From Saururus chinensis (taxonomy: Eukaryota > Streptophyta > Magnoliopsida > Piperales > Saururaceae): a stretch of 64,000 bases of DNA. Numbering within the stretch: position 1 is the first letter of the stretch; every line of letters starts with the position of its first letter. The notes under the pieces were generated by a model, which had not been told where the DNA came from, did not search any database, and saw nothing but the letters and a program-made list of their open reading frames with translations. The stretch is from assembly GCA_035235625.1 (NCBI GenBank), contig CP141141.1:39517719-39581718 (forward strand). Reading direction: 5' to 3'. Positions 37,292 through 48,970 of the stretch are shown here, in pieces. The translations under genes and the position numbers were made by a program.

Positions 37292-40200
37292 TGTCACGCC
37301 CCGGCAATGCCCGACCCGAGCCGAACCCAGTCGAAGGGCCGGTCAAGCGCGCGGGGGCGACGAAGGGAAAATTGAGAAACGATTTAGCGGAAGACTTAAC
37401 CCTAACCATGAGCGATTAACAAAATTACGGAGTACGCACAATCTTTTGAGCAAGAGTAAATAAAAAGGTAAGAAAGATAGTTGCTTATCACAAAGTAAAC
37501 AACTAATCTCAAACCCACATGCTTAGTTAACTATAGCCCACACTGGCTCAAAATAAGTCTTAAGCAAACACAACTGTAAAATGTGACATAAATCCAAAAC
37601 AAAGAACCCTACACAAAGGTTCTAAACATAAAGCATAAAACCAAAGAAAAATAAGTCACACAATGATCTCCACAATCACATCCAAGTCACCTCCGACCTT
37701 TCCTCAAAGAGGAGATCCTATACGTCTGCATGTCGTACAATGCAGCCCCAAAAAAAATACAAGAAAGAGGGGTGAGTTTAACAAACTCAGCAATGGTTTT
37801 TAATTCACTATCAACATCGATAAATATGATAGCATAACAATATAATCATTCAGATCAAAGATTGGCAAGGAGCATCATTTTCTAATCACACATACACATC
37901 CCCTAAAACTGCATCATAGTGTATAATCCACAAAATGTCATTCATATCATAACAACCTGCATAAAAGTATCTCTAATCATACATATTCCATCATGCATCA
38001 CATCATAACAACCTACATGAATATATATCTAACATACATATTCCCTCATGTATCACATCATAACAACCTGCATGAATGTATCTCTAACATACATATTCCC
38101 TCATGCATCACATCATAACAACCTACATGAATGTATCTCTAACATACATATTCCATCATGCAGTCACATTCTCATTCATCATGCATGTATAAGTGTCACA
38201 CACGCATACTAGTTCAACATGCAAGTCCATACCCATAGAGAATAAACATGCTCTTCAAGACCGAAGCTCTCGAGCAAACACTTATCAAATAGACATGCTC
38301 CTCAAGGCCAACGCCTACGAGCAACTCCTGCTCCTCAAGGCCAACGCCTTTGAGCAACGCCTGCCTATCAAGTCTAAACTCCCGGGCAACCCTGCTTGTC
38401 AAGACTAAAGGCCCAAGCAACAACACCTAGCAAACCGGTGCACTCGGACAAACCAATTGGATTCTCAGGGTCCAGCAAATCATAAATAATCTCAATCTGC
38501 AAGACAAGTACACAACTCTTCCCTACTTAACTCCATTTAACTAGACTCAACCCGAAGAGTGCACTCGTTCCACACAGGAACACAAATCAATACATGTCCT
38601 TTCGGACAAATCAACTTACGATTAATCCACGATCGATCAATCCGGCATACAATTTCACCACATTGCATCCAATCGGTCAAATTCGATTAACCTCGATGAA
38701 GCCTCAATTGGAAATCCATTTTCATGATGCATGTAGCATGGTACATACGTGGGCAAGACATACATGAACCCTAAACCATGATAAGTTTTTTCATTAGCCC
38801 CTAATGTATCATTCATAATCATAATATCAAGCTTCAACATCATCATCAAACCCCACATGTGTGTGTGTACCTAGTAGAAGCATTTCACACAAAGCATGTC
38901 AACATGCTTGAAATTAAACTCACTACCCCACTACACATGTGAATTTCCATCTAAACATGAATTCCAGCGGAAATCATAGGAGAAGAATCGTTGAAATCGT
39001 ATCTCAATTCAAAACTCAACCATAAAGGCTAAACACATATAAGATCATTCATTTCATCCTTAAGTCATGACATTCACCAACATCCACACATAAACTAACC
39101 ACATTCTATCATGACAAATCAGTCCAATAATAAGTTGTAGTTCTACTGAAAATATGTTTAACCATGGGGAATCAACCATTCATAATTTCAAGATGACAAT
39201 TCCAACATCATGTCACAAAACATAAGTCATTGCACAAATATCTAATCATATATCCCAACTTCACAACCTCAATAACATGCCTTTTCAGTAGCATAATACA
39301 GCTCAAAACACTCCACATTTACATAAAATTGGCAAGTTAAAGTGGAACCATCGAAATAAACATCATGCATTAGAAGACAATTCTGTTGTGTAGCTGTTTG
39401 AACGCCGTTCAGGCCGTTCGGTCGGCTAAACGGGAAAAATTCAAATTCATAGTTTGGCCGTTTGAACGCCCAGCAGGCCGTTCGATTGGCTGAACTGAAA
39501 AACTGCCGTTCCGACAGTGTTGTCGTTCGAATGCCCAGAAGGGCCGTTCGAACGCCAACAAGGCAGAACTGAACCATCTTCTTCTTTTCACAATTTCAAA
39601 CCAAAACACCATTGATAACACTTCAAATCCATATCTAACACCCTAATCATCATCAAAAGTCCTTCATGACTTCCAAAATGTTAAACCATATCATAATAAT
39701 ACAAAACTCTAAGAAATCGGGATTAAAGAATTCTATTTTCTAATTATGTCATTAACACACCAAATCAAGTAACTCCATTCGAAATAAGCCAAAAATAAAA
39801 AAATTTACTATGGATAAACTAAAATTTTGAAGGTCCATTACCTTAGCACTTGATTAACCTCATATTTGAGGGTCGCCCTTCTTGAAAACCTTAAACACCT
39901 TTTAATTCTGGCCTAATTGGGGATTAGGCCTGACATCTTCTCCTTAGCATATTCTCCAAAATGAAAATGGCTCAGGTTTGCCATTTTATAGTAAGGGTTG
40001 TGGTATGTATGGGTAAGTTATGGGGTGTAAATAGAAAAAGTAGGCTAAAAATGAGTATTTTATAAATTTAAGCACTAATTAAATCTAAAAAAATTCTGAA
40101 AATTGTTGTATAACCTTAGGTAGATGTCTGGGTTCATTTGACCCAAAAACCAAAATTTTGACGGTGGGGCCCCAGGGGTCCTGCCAAAACCCTAATTTTT

Positions 40201-40401
40201 AAAAAAATAGCAAAAATTCCAAAAAATCCCAAAAATTCACATTTGATTTAAAACCACTAATCTTAAAGTTGATTTTGGTTAAAACAATCACAAACACTAT
40301 TTATTCACAAAATCGCCGAATAAATCAAAAAACGCGTTAATTTCACGATAACCAATAATTAAAGGAAACCAAAAACAGGTTTAGAGATAAGGGTCCTTAC
40401 A
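37292..40401 (+). repeat. Solo LTR, long-LTR family copy 2 (3.1 kb) with 5-bp target duplication
   Basis: It begins TGTCACGCCCCGG and ends GGGTCCTTACA, flanked by identical CTCTC (37287-37291 and 40402-40406). There is no internal domain. Tandem repeats lie inside: ~55-bp TGCATGAATGTATCTCTAAC units (37960-38165, about five), the 33-bp CTCCTCAAGGCC units (38295-38395), and a GTTCGAACGCC cluster (39390-39570). Relative to copies 1 and 3 it lacks ~250 bp near 39890. Confidence 0.85.
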
Positions 40402-40664
40402 CTCTCCCTCTCCCCTCCCTTGTAATAGCTCTATTATAATATTTTGCTCTTTAGTTTATAAAAAAAGTGTTTCCCTTGTGCAATTTATACTTCTTCTCCA
40501 CTCATTCCCTTTATCTGAGATAATTGTGATTAGTATGCTTTGTCATTGTGGAATAATTCTGATCTTTGATATCATAACACTAAATTACTCTCCTCCCAGG
40601 AATTAGATTTTAAGATAATCGTGATTGACTTTGATAAGAGGCATGTTGTTAGATGTGTGGTACA
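40402..40664 (+). other. Pararetrovirus leader-like sequence with a weak primer-site match
   Basis: This continues the leader interrupted by the solo LTR. TGATATCATAAC at about 40577-40588 matches 9 of 12 bases of the tRNA-Met primer complement TGGTATCAGAGC used by plant pararetroviruses. The match is too weak to assert on its own. Confidence 0.3.
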
Positions 40665-41938
40665 GAAAATATGATTATATGAAAAATATGTCAAGAGAGC
40701 CATCAATTTCAAAAATTTCAGCATAGTCATCTGAGTCTTGATCAAAACTATTTTTAATACTAGAATATACTAGTTGAATAATAGTGTCTAAATTATACTC
40801 ATCATCAATCGAGAGTTCATGGAATTCTCATTGAATGATCGTCATTTCCTGCTAAATGAATTGGGCTTTGTGAGGCTAATTCTTGGTTGGACACTAGCAA
40901 GCAAATTGTCATATTTTTCTGCAATGAAAACATTTACTTGATTTCTTGTGTTGTGGTCCCTTCTTGCAAAAAAAACTCCATTTTTGCTTGGGCTTAAAAA
41001 ACCTCTTCTTGAGAGAGAATCGGGCCTTTTGAAAATGAGACTTCTTTTTGGTAAGGGATGTGCATCCATTGTCACCTTTGCATATGATCTGTAAGTTTGG
41101 TTGGAGGCAAGCTTTTCCATGTTTCTATTTTGTTTTTTGGAGACACTCGATAAACTTGGTTAGTTAAATAGCCTATCAACAATAGTGAGACTTAGCTAGT
41201 ACATTTTTAAGAGGATGAGATTACCCATGTTGTCTCATTTGAGTTCAATAATTTGTCTTGTTTCATTGCCCAATGGTTTAGGTAAGGACTGGAGAAATGC
41301 TTGCTTGAGGTTGACATCACCGATTCGGACATATGCATATAGTGTTTTTCGAGGTCTTTCTTAGGGAAAAAGTAGACTTTTGTTTAAATTTTTTTTGCCT
41401 TTGTAGTTTTGCGTCTGAGTGTTGGATGTCTGAGGTATTCATTATAGAGGTATAGACTAAATGCATCATTGGACTTGAAATCTAAAGTTGTCTATATTCA
41501 CAAAGTGTTATCGACCATTTATGGGGGTGTTTGCTAAATTTAGAGGAGATTTTTGTAATCACACCTCAAAGATTGGCATTTGGAATCTCCATTTCAGCAG
41601 TTCCCTAGATAAACATTTCCATAAAGTGGTCATGCCACTTGGTGGGGAGAATATCATCACTAGTAGATAGCCTTTTGTTATTGGTGCTTTGTGGAAAAGG
41701 ACAAGCAAAGCTTGAATCAAAACTTGACTCATGCTTTATTTCTATAAATTGTTCTGAATTTGAGGATTGTTCAACAATAGGGTCACAATGCATAAAGAGC
41801 TCGGGGAAATGGTGTCAAGCTTGAGGGTGGTGAAGGCATCTAAAGATGCAAATCAGTTATCTTCAAAGGTGTCATTCAAATAGGATGCTCGAAGGAAGGA
41901 AACAATAGGGTTGGTATCTTCGACAGGAAAATGAGGAG
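40665..41938 (-). pseudogene. Endogenous pararetrovirus coat-protein region, inverted copy
   Basis: Read on the minus strand, this repeats the coat-protein region of the plus-strand copy at 41985-43255: the DILPTKWH block near 41620-41650, then the basic region (40842-41120). It has stops and frameshifts of its own, some at positions different from the plus-strand copy. No intact coding frame remains. Confidence 0.75.
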
Positions 41939-43255
41939 GAGGTTGTATGGAGGGGATTATTTTCCCAATGTTGAAGCATCTTCCAGACCACCTCATTATT
42001 TTCCTATCGAAGAGACCCTATTGCCCTTCCTTCGAGCATCCTGCTTGAATAACACCCCTAAAGATTACTACCTTGCATCTCTAGATGCCTTAACCACCCT
42101 TGAGTTTGACACCATTTTGCTCGAGCTCTTAATGCATGGTGACCCCATTGTTGAACAACCTTCAGGTTCAAAACAATTCACAAAAATGAAGCATGAGATA
42201 AGTTTTGATTCAAGCTTTACTCGTCCTTTGCCACAGAGCATCGACAATAAAAAGCTATTTACCATTGATGATATTCTCCCTACCAAGTGGCATGGCCTCT
42301 TTATGGAAATATTTGATGGGGGAACTGCTAAAATGGTTGTTCCACATACCAATATTAGATATATGTTTACAAAAATCTCCTCTAAATTCAGTGGATGCCT
42401 CCATGAATGGTAGATAACACTCGGTGAATATAGACAACTTCATATTCGCTAGTCCAATGTTGTTTTAGAATTTATTTTATACCTCTATGATGAATTTGTG
42501 AAAACAAAAGTCTACTTTTTCCATAAGAAGAACCTCGAAAAACACTGCATGCATATGTCACCCAGTTCCATGCTATCAACGGAATTGGTGATGTCAACCT
42601 CAAGCAAGTGTTTCTCTAGTTTTTACCTAAACCATTGGGCGATGAAACAAGATGAATTATTGAACTCAAATGAGACAACATGGGTAATCTCACCTTTGGA
42701 AAGATGTACCAGCTAAGTCTCACTGTTGTTGATAGGCTATGCAACCAATCCAAGTTTATCAAGTGTCTCCAAAAAGTAAAATAGAAACGTGGAAAAGCTT
42801 GCCTCCGACCAAACTTACAGATCAAATGAAAGGGTAACAATGCACATCCCTTACCAAAAAGAAGTCTCATTTTGAAAAGGCCCAATTCTCTCACAAGAAG
42901 AGATTTTTAAACCCCAAGCAAAAATGAAGATTTTTCTGCAAGAAGGGACCAAAGCACAAGAAATTGAGTAAATGTTTTCTTTGCAGAAAATTATGACATT
43001 TTGCTCGCTAGTGTCCAACCAAGAACAATCCTCATAAAGCCCAATTCATTTCACAGGAAATGATGATCATTCAATGAGAATTCCATGATCTTGAATCGGA
43101 ACTCTCGATTGATGACGAGTATAATTTAGACACCATTATTCAACTAGTATATTCTAGTATTAAAAATAGTTTTGATGAAGACTCAGATGACTATGCCAAA
43201 ATTTTTGGAATTGATGGCTTCCCTAACATATTTTCCATACAATCCTCTCATTTGC
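40665..43255. repeat. Large inverted repeat (arms ~1.27 kb) of pararetrovirus coat sequence
   Basis: The left arm, 40665-41938, is the reverse complement of the right arm, 41985-43255; the spacer is about 46 bp and the centre is near 41962. Words such as GATGACTATGC, TTAGACAC(T/C)ATTATTCAACTA and AAGTGGCATG pair across the centre in mirrored order. Identity by eye is high but not perfect, with point changes and small indels. A transcript through it would fold into one long hairpin. Confidence 0.85.
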
Positions 43256-43460
43256 TCCCAGTTACCCTTCATCTAGGTTCTACTTCCATATCATTGATTG
43301 ATTTTCTTGATACATGAGCATCTCGCTCATTCTCAAGCCCTCTATAATTAAACCTAGCTATTGGTAGTCCAGCAACCAATAAAAAATTGCTAATGAAAAT
43401 TCTTTCCATATTGACAAAATAAATAAGCCCTTGACCATTTTTTATTCCCCGCTTTGCAAG
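41985..43460 (+). pseudogene. Endogenous pararetrovirus (Caulimoviridae-like) coat/zinc-finger and protease region, broken
   Basis: The frame open to 42413 includes DDILPTKWHGLFMEIF and KISSKFSGCLHEW, blocks typical of the coat domain of plant endogenous pararetrovirus polyproteins. Further on, in broken frames, are a basic Lys/Arg-rich stretch (42800-42960) and a CCHC zinc finger around 42970-43020 with a stop inside it. A protease-like DT-AS motif at about 43311-43327 is also interrupted by a TGA. Many stops and frameshifts make the locus non-functional. Caulimoviridae coat proteins package viral DNA; here only a decayed host-genome copy is present. No movement-protein region was recognised. 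Confidence 0.75.
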
Positions 43461-43461
43461 T

Positions 43462-44878
43462 TGCCTAGTGATAAGTATGAAAAATATATCTATTTTATAT
43501 GTCTTTTTACCTTATTTGCTAGTATATATTAGGTTAATTTAGAGTTAGTTATGGTTTATTTAGATTAAGATAGATATTAGTATTTTAGTTTAATTATTAA
43601 TAATTTTGTAGTTATTAGTTGTTTAGACATGTATTTAAATCAAGATGGAATTTTAGTTACTTTCTACATGTCTAAAATATGGTATTTTATGTTTTGTAGG
43701 AAAAGTGCGCTTATTGAAGTACTTGGACGATGTTTGAAATGATTAAAAATAGTCTTCACATGCTTTAAAGTGATTTGGACAACTTTTCGGAGTTATAAAC
43801 AAGTTAGAAATTAATATGGACACGAAGGAAAGCTTAATGAACAGAGTCCAGAAAAATAGAAACACTGTAGCCGATCGATCGGGCATGCAGGGAGATCGAT
43901 CGGGATAACGTGAATTCAGATGAAAATACAGTGTATCCGATCGATCGGGCATGCAGGGCGATCGATCGGCATAACGTGCAGTTTCCTTGTTTGACCCAAA
44001 TTCTAATCCTTTTCATATTGGACTTCTTCCTACGGAACTTATGCCTATAAAAAGACATATTTAACTTAGAATTGGAGGATTCCAGTAGATTTTAAGAAGA
44101 GAAAAAGGAAGAAGAAGATGGAAGAGAACTCAAAGCTTTCAATGAAGATTCAAGTGCTTTCTTCTACCATGGAAGGCTAGACTTTTCTTTTACTTAGGAG
44201 TTGATGAAGCTATAGATAAGTTTCAGTTTCTTTTCTTTTTAATTTAGATCTCAATTGTGAATGATGACAATTGTATGATATGGATTTTCTTTTTAATGGA
44301 AGAGCTTTTAATGTTTATTCAATTCTATGTTGATTTATTGTCTTGTAGATGATAGATTGATGTGGTTTTGATATTTGCATCGATTTTAATTTCTGTGATT
44401 TAGATGAGATGGTCATACAATAGTTTTAATGTTCAGATAATTAATGACTTGGATGAGTTATACTAAGATTAGACAGGTCATGCCTATAGCTAGTTTAGTG
44501 TAGATGATCCGTGCTATTGTCGAAGATAGTTCATGCCATGGAAGTTAATTAATGATTCTTTTTGAAGTAATTCTAGCTTGTAGCTGAGAATACTTGTTCA
44601 TATTCACACTAGATTTAAATTAAAAGTTAAGGAATTGTTATGGTTCTATAGTGGATTCAATTTCCTAAGTAATTTCCATCAAATTAATCTCTTATTTTAA
44701 ATTAGTTGATTTATTTCCTTTACCTAATTAAAGTTTAAGTTTGATTTAGTTTTTAATCAGCAAATTTCTCTTTAGATTTAGTAATAATCCATCCGTCCCT
44801 GAGGTTCGACAACCCTTAAATACTTATCCTAGTACAATTACCTTGTACACTTGCAAAGGGTTTAATTATAAACGATCA
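43462..44878 (+). repeat. Solo LTR-like insertion inside the pararetrovirus remnant
   Basis: It separates the protease and reverse-transcriptase parts. It has a TATAAAAAG box near 44046 and an LTR-like 3' end (CTTGTACACTTGCAAAGGG, then AACGATCA). Ends are uncertain: TGATAAG (43469) to GATCA (44878) gives no target duplication. A CAAGT at 43457-43461 recurs at 44877-44881 and would put the left end at TGCCTAG (43462). Confidence 0.55.
43862..43978 (+). repeat. 66-bp direct repeat rich in GATCGATC palindromes
   Basis: Two copies (43862-43912 and 43928-43978) of CCGATCGATCGGGCATGCAG followed by a second GATCGATCGG and ATAACGTG. Each copy thus holds two GATCGATC palindromes around a GCATGC palindrome. 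Confidence 0.9.
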
Positions 44879-44892
44879 AGTTTTTTTTTATG

Positions 44893-45645
44893 ATCCCCCA
44901 TTGGAAATGACATTATTATTTGTTTTAACGTCTTCCACAAATTTCCTCACCTCAAGTGGAAGCCCCATAGATTACCCTATTGAGACGAATTTTGCCCATG
45001 GTTTACCAATAATAATCTCCATGTCTTGCAAGATTATTGTTTATCATCGCATGAAGAGTTCAAAGCACACTATGGTTCATTGCTATGGATAAGACCCGAG
45101 TTCTTTGACAATCTTCCTTTCAAGTCCATTGCTCTCACATCAACCCCCACATTAGTAAGCCACTCCAGGATGAATTCCGACCAACTGTTACAAGCACAAG
45201 AAGAGCTCTCATAGTTGCTACAACAAGACCTTATTGAGGAAACATCCTTACAATGAGTATGTCAAGCTTTTTATGTCAACAAAAGAGCAGAACGAGCATG
45301 CTGATTCGTCAAACTTGTCATAAACTACTAGCCTCTCAACAAATACTTAGCTGATGAAAAGTTTTCGTTACTTCAATAAATGAGCTTCTTTGAACAAATT
45401 GCCAATACAAAGATTTTTTCTAAGTTTGATTTTAAAGCAGAATTTTGGCAAATTAAAATTCATCTTGATGATCAAGAAAAAAATGGCTTTCATTATTCCT
45501 AATGTTCGTGACCAGTGGACGGTCATTCCCTTCAAACTCAAGACAATACCTTCCATCTTCGAAAAAACTATGGTGGAGTTGGTATGTGTCTCCATCAATG
45601 TTGGATAGTGCACCAAATAGGCCAACCTCATGAAAACTTCTATGA
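44893..45645 (+). pseudogene. Endogenous pararetrovirus reverse-transcriptase remnant
   Basis: Broken frames carry CQAFYVNKRAE (about 45258-45291), the following LVINY/PLNK block, FKLKT and FEKTMVE. These match the caulimovirid RT (fingers and palm start) better than gypsy RT. Stops and frameshifts are frequent. The YxDD catalytic part and RNase H are not present; homology fades near 45645. It is the continuation of the coat/protease remnant across the LTR insertion. Confidence 0.75.
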
Positions 45646-47504
45646 GGGTTATTTTTGTAAGGTCATGTTTGTAAAACCATTATCAAAGGCATGCATGAGA
45701 CCAAAGAAAATAGGTAGCAAATCATGGGGTAGACTTTATGCGAATTTTTTAACAATTTTGATATGTGAGATTCACTTATTAAGGTTGGTTAAAATTTTAA
45801 CCCTAAATCAATGACTCAAAATTGATGATGTTAAATGAATGAGTATTATATATTAGAATGATACCACATTTGGTTGACCCATATAATCAAAGTGAATCTT
45901 TAAATCACAAATAGTCCCACTTCCTTTTGTGACCTTTAAAAATATAAATTCGAAAATATAATCTTAATCATAAATTTGAATGCGAGATTGAACGGTGTGA
46001 TAAAGGGGGCCCACACATCTAAATGAACCTAAATTCTGCCAAATCTTATTTTTTATAGTGCTCTTTCAATTTGTCTTGATCTTGTCCTTTACAAATATTG
46101 ACAGAACCCACATGGAAAATTAAACTCACAGCATCTCAAAATGGCTTTAATAGTTGTGCTTGATCAAATAAGACTGCTTCTTTTTATGTATTTTATTCTA
46201 GCTCCATATAGATGAGGATGGAAAGAAAAGCCCTTGAATTGGTTGCTTATATATATTCACCTTATCTGGAGGTGTGACCTTATAATTTTATCATAAATGA
46301 GGTAAAATCTTGTGAGCACCCATTTGGAGAGGTCCTCTTTCCATCCCTAGTGAATCTGTGTTTGGCTAAGATGGGGTCTTTCATCTTTGAAATTTTCCCA
46401 TTTATAGCTGCCTTCATCTTGATCGGCATAATTTGTTTTTTAGACATAGATGAGCTTGAGGCAAGCTGTGGCTCAACCTTTTTACAGTTGGGCTCCTTAT
46501 CAAAATTTTCTGTAATTTAGTCAAATTCAATACGCAAAATGTAAACCATAATTCATTTGTTTATCCTCCTTTATTGTGTGAATAATCATTTGTTTATCCT
46601 TTTGGTGAACCTTTTTCTGTGAAGGCAACCGTTGGATCCGTGGAAATTGTTGTTCCACAGCAATGCTTTTCTTGGTGAAAGGCAAATTCTAAATTCAGAA
46701 GAAAACTAGGGTAGGGGTGAGATTTTATTCTTAGTTAAGTTGATTTTAACTAAATTATTCTATAGTTAAATAATTTTCATCAAGGTTCAAAAACAGATGA
46801 AACACCCTGAAGAGGCTTTCCTGAGAATTCTCTCATTTCCCCATTACCTTTGTTCTCACAGTGGATTCCAACTTCTGGATCCTTGGTCCCTCATTAGACA
46901 GAGTGTTCGTCTGAAATCCATTCTGAAATTGAGGATCTGATAAATCAACCATAATCAGAACCCCTTTCTAATTAATCGAAGAAAGCCCTGGAACATCTAG
47001 GTTCTCAGAACATGGTTGGATGCAGAAGCAGTATTTAGCAGTTAGCAGGGAACAAGTTCAAGCACACCTGATCAGCAATTCAGTAAACAGACTGATCTCT
47101 ATATGCCCTCAACAGTCCATCAGACGCATCTGCTTGACCAAAGGCCAAAATATGCAATTCGCCCAGAAATAAAATTGTCCCCTGTAAATGTATGATTTGC
47201 ACAGATTACAGAATCTGAGAACACAAAACCCCCGGACTAATGTTAAACATAAAGAGAGACCCAATTTTGCAAATCACCAAATAAACTTGGTTCTTGCCTC
47301 AGACATGTTTTTATTATCCAAGAACATGCCTTGGTCCGGAGAATCAACAAAGAAAACGCATACATAACTCACGTCTTCAAATTCAGATTATTTTCCAGAA
47401 TTCTTCCATAGCAGCATGATACATCAAGAGGAAAAGAATAAGACAAAAACTAAAGAACAGTCTAATCTAAATATCTTGCCTCAAACAGAACATGGCGAAA
47501 GAGG
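45646..47504. other. Intergenic; likely includes the 3' UTR of the small membrane-protein gene
   Basis: No gene is confidently seen. On the minus strand 46320-46500 reads as a Lys/Ser-rich stretch (for example SSSSMSKKQIMPIKMKAAI) open for about 65 codons without family resemblance. The part near 47300-47504 is probably the 3' UTR of the gene ending at 47505. Confidence 0.3.
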
Positions 47505-47750
47505 TCAGAGAGGGATGAGGCCCTCCTTCACAAGTAGACCGAACACAAGAACAAGGAGGCCAATGCCAATGCACTGGGTGGAGGTGAAATACGTCTGAGA
47601 GTACGCAGACAGTGTTATCACAGCGCCAACAACTCCAATCACGAAGCCCTGAAGATTTCTGCGGTCCATCTGAGCCTTTCTCCTCCTCAACTCCACTCCA
47701 GGCCCTTCCTCTTGTCTCTCTGTGTTCTGCTGCTGGGTCTGACTTTCCAA
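47505..47750 (-). CDS. Small conserved plant membrane protein, 81 aa, two predicted transmembrane helices
   Basis: This is a single uninterrupted frame. Residues 1-31 are hydrophilic and charged (many Gln/Glu, then RRRK). Residues about 33-53 (LQGFVIGVVGAVITLSAYS) and about 57-77 (QCIGIGLLVLVFGLLV) are two hydrophobic helices joined by a short loop, and the chain ends KEGLIPL. Length, layout and the MDRRNLQGF core recall a short uncharacterised protein found in many plants; I do not know its function. A downstream Met at residue 28 is an alternative start. It stands alone among repeats on the minus strand. Position in a membrane is predicted; which membrane is not. Confidence 0.75.
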   Translation of the reverse strand: MESQTQQQNTERQEEGPGVELRRRKAQMDRRNLQGFVIGVVGAVITLSAYSQTYFTSTQCIGIGLLVLVFGLLVKEGLIPL

Positions 47751-47774
47751 GGAAGGGGACGGGGGAATAGGAAA

Positions 47775-48762
47775 CTTGGGAAGGGGAGACTTGTTATCTT
47801 CACCATGCCTGCGCTTTGATTATCACCAATGGCCACTTCCTAGTCCTAAGTCAACGTCTGGCAGAAGCCAATGGATCTCGACTAGAGACACGTCTCCACT
47901 GTTGCATTTCTATAATTTTAACCGGAAATTAATTTTTTTTAGGGAAGAAGGCGGCTTTTATGGTTTAGGGAGAAATTTTCTTTAAAATTACACGAAAGGC
48001 ATATAGTAAAATTTGTTAAACATTTTAAGTTTCATACGTATTAAGGTTTGATTCATTAGATAGTACTACTACGAATGCATACATATTTTATGTGTAAATA
48101 TATATAACATAAGATAGAATAATGTAAAATAAATTTAAAATAAAATATATATTAAACAAAGATTTGCCTCGCATGTTATAGTTATAATCCATGTTTTCAA
48201 GATTATAAATTATATACACAAGTTTTTTATTAACCCAAATACATATTAGTAGACAACTGCAAGTTGATATTTCATAGGTTAAATAGTATGTCATGGTGAA
48301 AATCATAATGTCAAAAGATAGTGTCATAGGGCATATTATTTATATCCACAATTAATTAGGCAATAGTTCTTAGATAGAGCTCTTTTGAAATTTTCTAAGA
48401 GCATAAAAAATGTATAGATATATTCGTAAAAGAAAACAAAAAAATACTAACAAAAATTGTGTTTTATATATGAGGCTCATAAAAGAGTTTGATAAGGTAT
48501 AGTCACGTAGGACCTTATTTAATAAAACTCGTCGAAATTTTGTTAACAATACAAAAAATGAACAAATTCGAATTCGAAAATGCAGATATAACATTATAAA
48601 GTTAAAATCTAACATAACTTTAAAAAGAGTATATGCCATATCAACCACTATTATTAGATTGACATGTGGTAGATATTTAAAAGAATTTAAATAAATAATT
48701 TTACTAAATTACCCTTAAATTACATACTAATTTAAACTTGTATTAAAAGATATAAAGAAATA
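47775..48762. other. AT-rich intergenic and upstream region
   Basis: This holds the 5' flank of the small membrane-protein gene, then AT-rich text with no recognisable feature. Confidence 0.35.
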
Positions 48763-48970
48763 CTCTCTCCGCCCTTAATTTGGCGAAAAAGTTTGTTTCA
48801 TATTAATAACTTTATTTTGTTGAATTTAAGTAATTAGATACTTAAAAAAGACTATTTTTTATTCTTTTAGATGTGAGTTTCACCATTCAATAAAAATTAT
48901 TATTTTTTAAATATAATTATTAATATAGAATAAATAGAGTAAAATATAAGTAATATACAAATTAAAGATA
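48763..48970. repeat. Stowaway-like MITE, longer variant
   Basis: It starts ATACTCTCTCCGCCCTTAAT, an expected CTCCCTCCG-type terminus, and contains ATTAATAACTTTATTTTGTT mirrored by AATATAGAATAAATAGAGTA at the right. A central GTGAGTTTCACCATTCAAT is shared with the MITE at 61540-61735. Confidence 0.6.

Noticed and set aside
40577-40588. Possible tRNA-Met primer-binding site of the pararetrovirus
   Set aside because: Only 9 of 12 bases match; kept as a note in the leader entry and not called as a separate feature.
46320-46520. Lys/Ser-rich minus-strand open stretch
   Set aside because: No start, no family features and no supporting neighbours; left within the intergenic entry.
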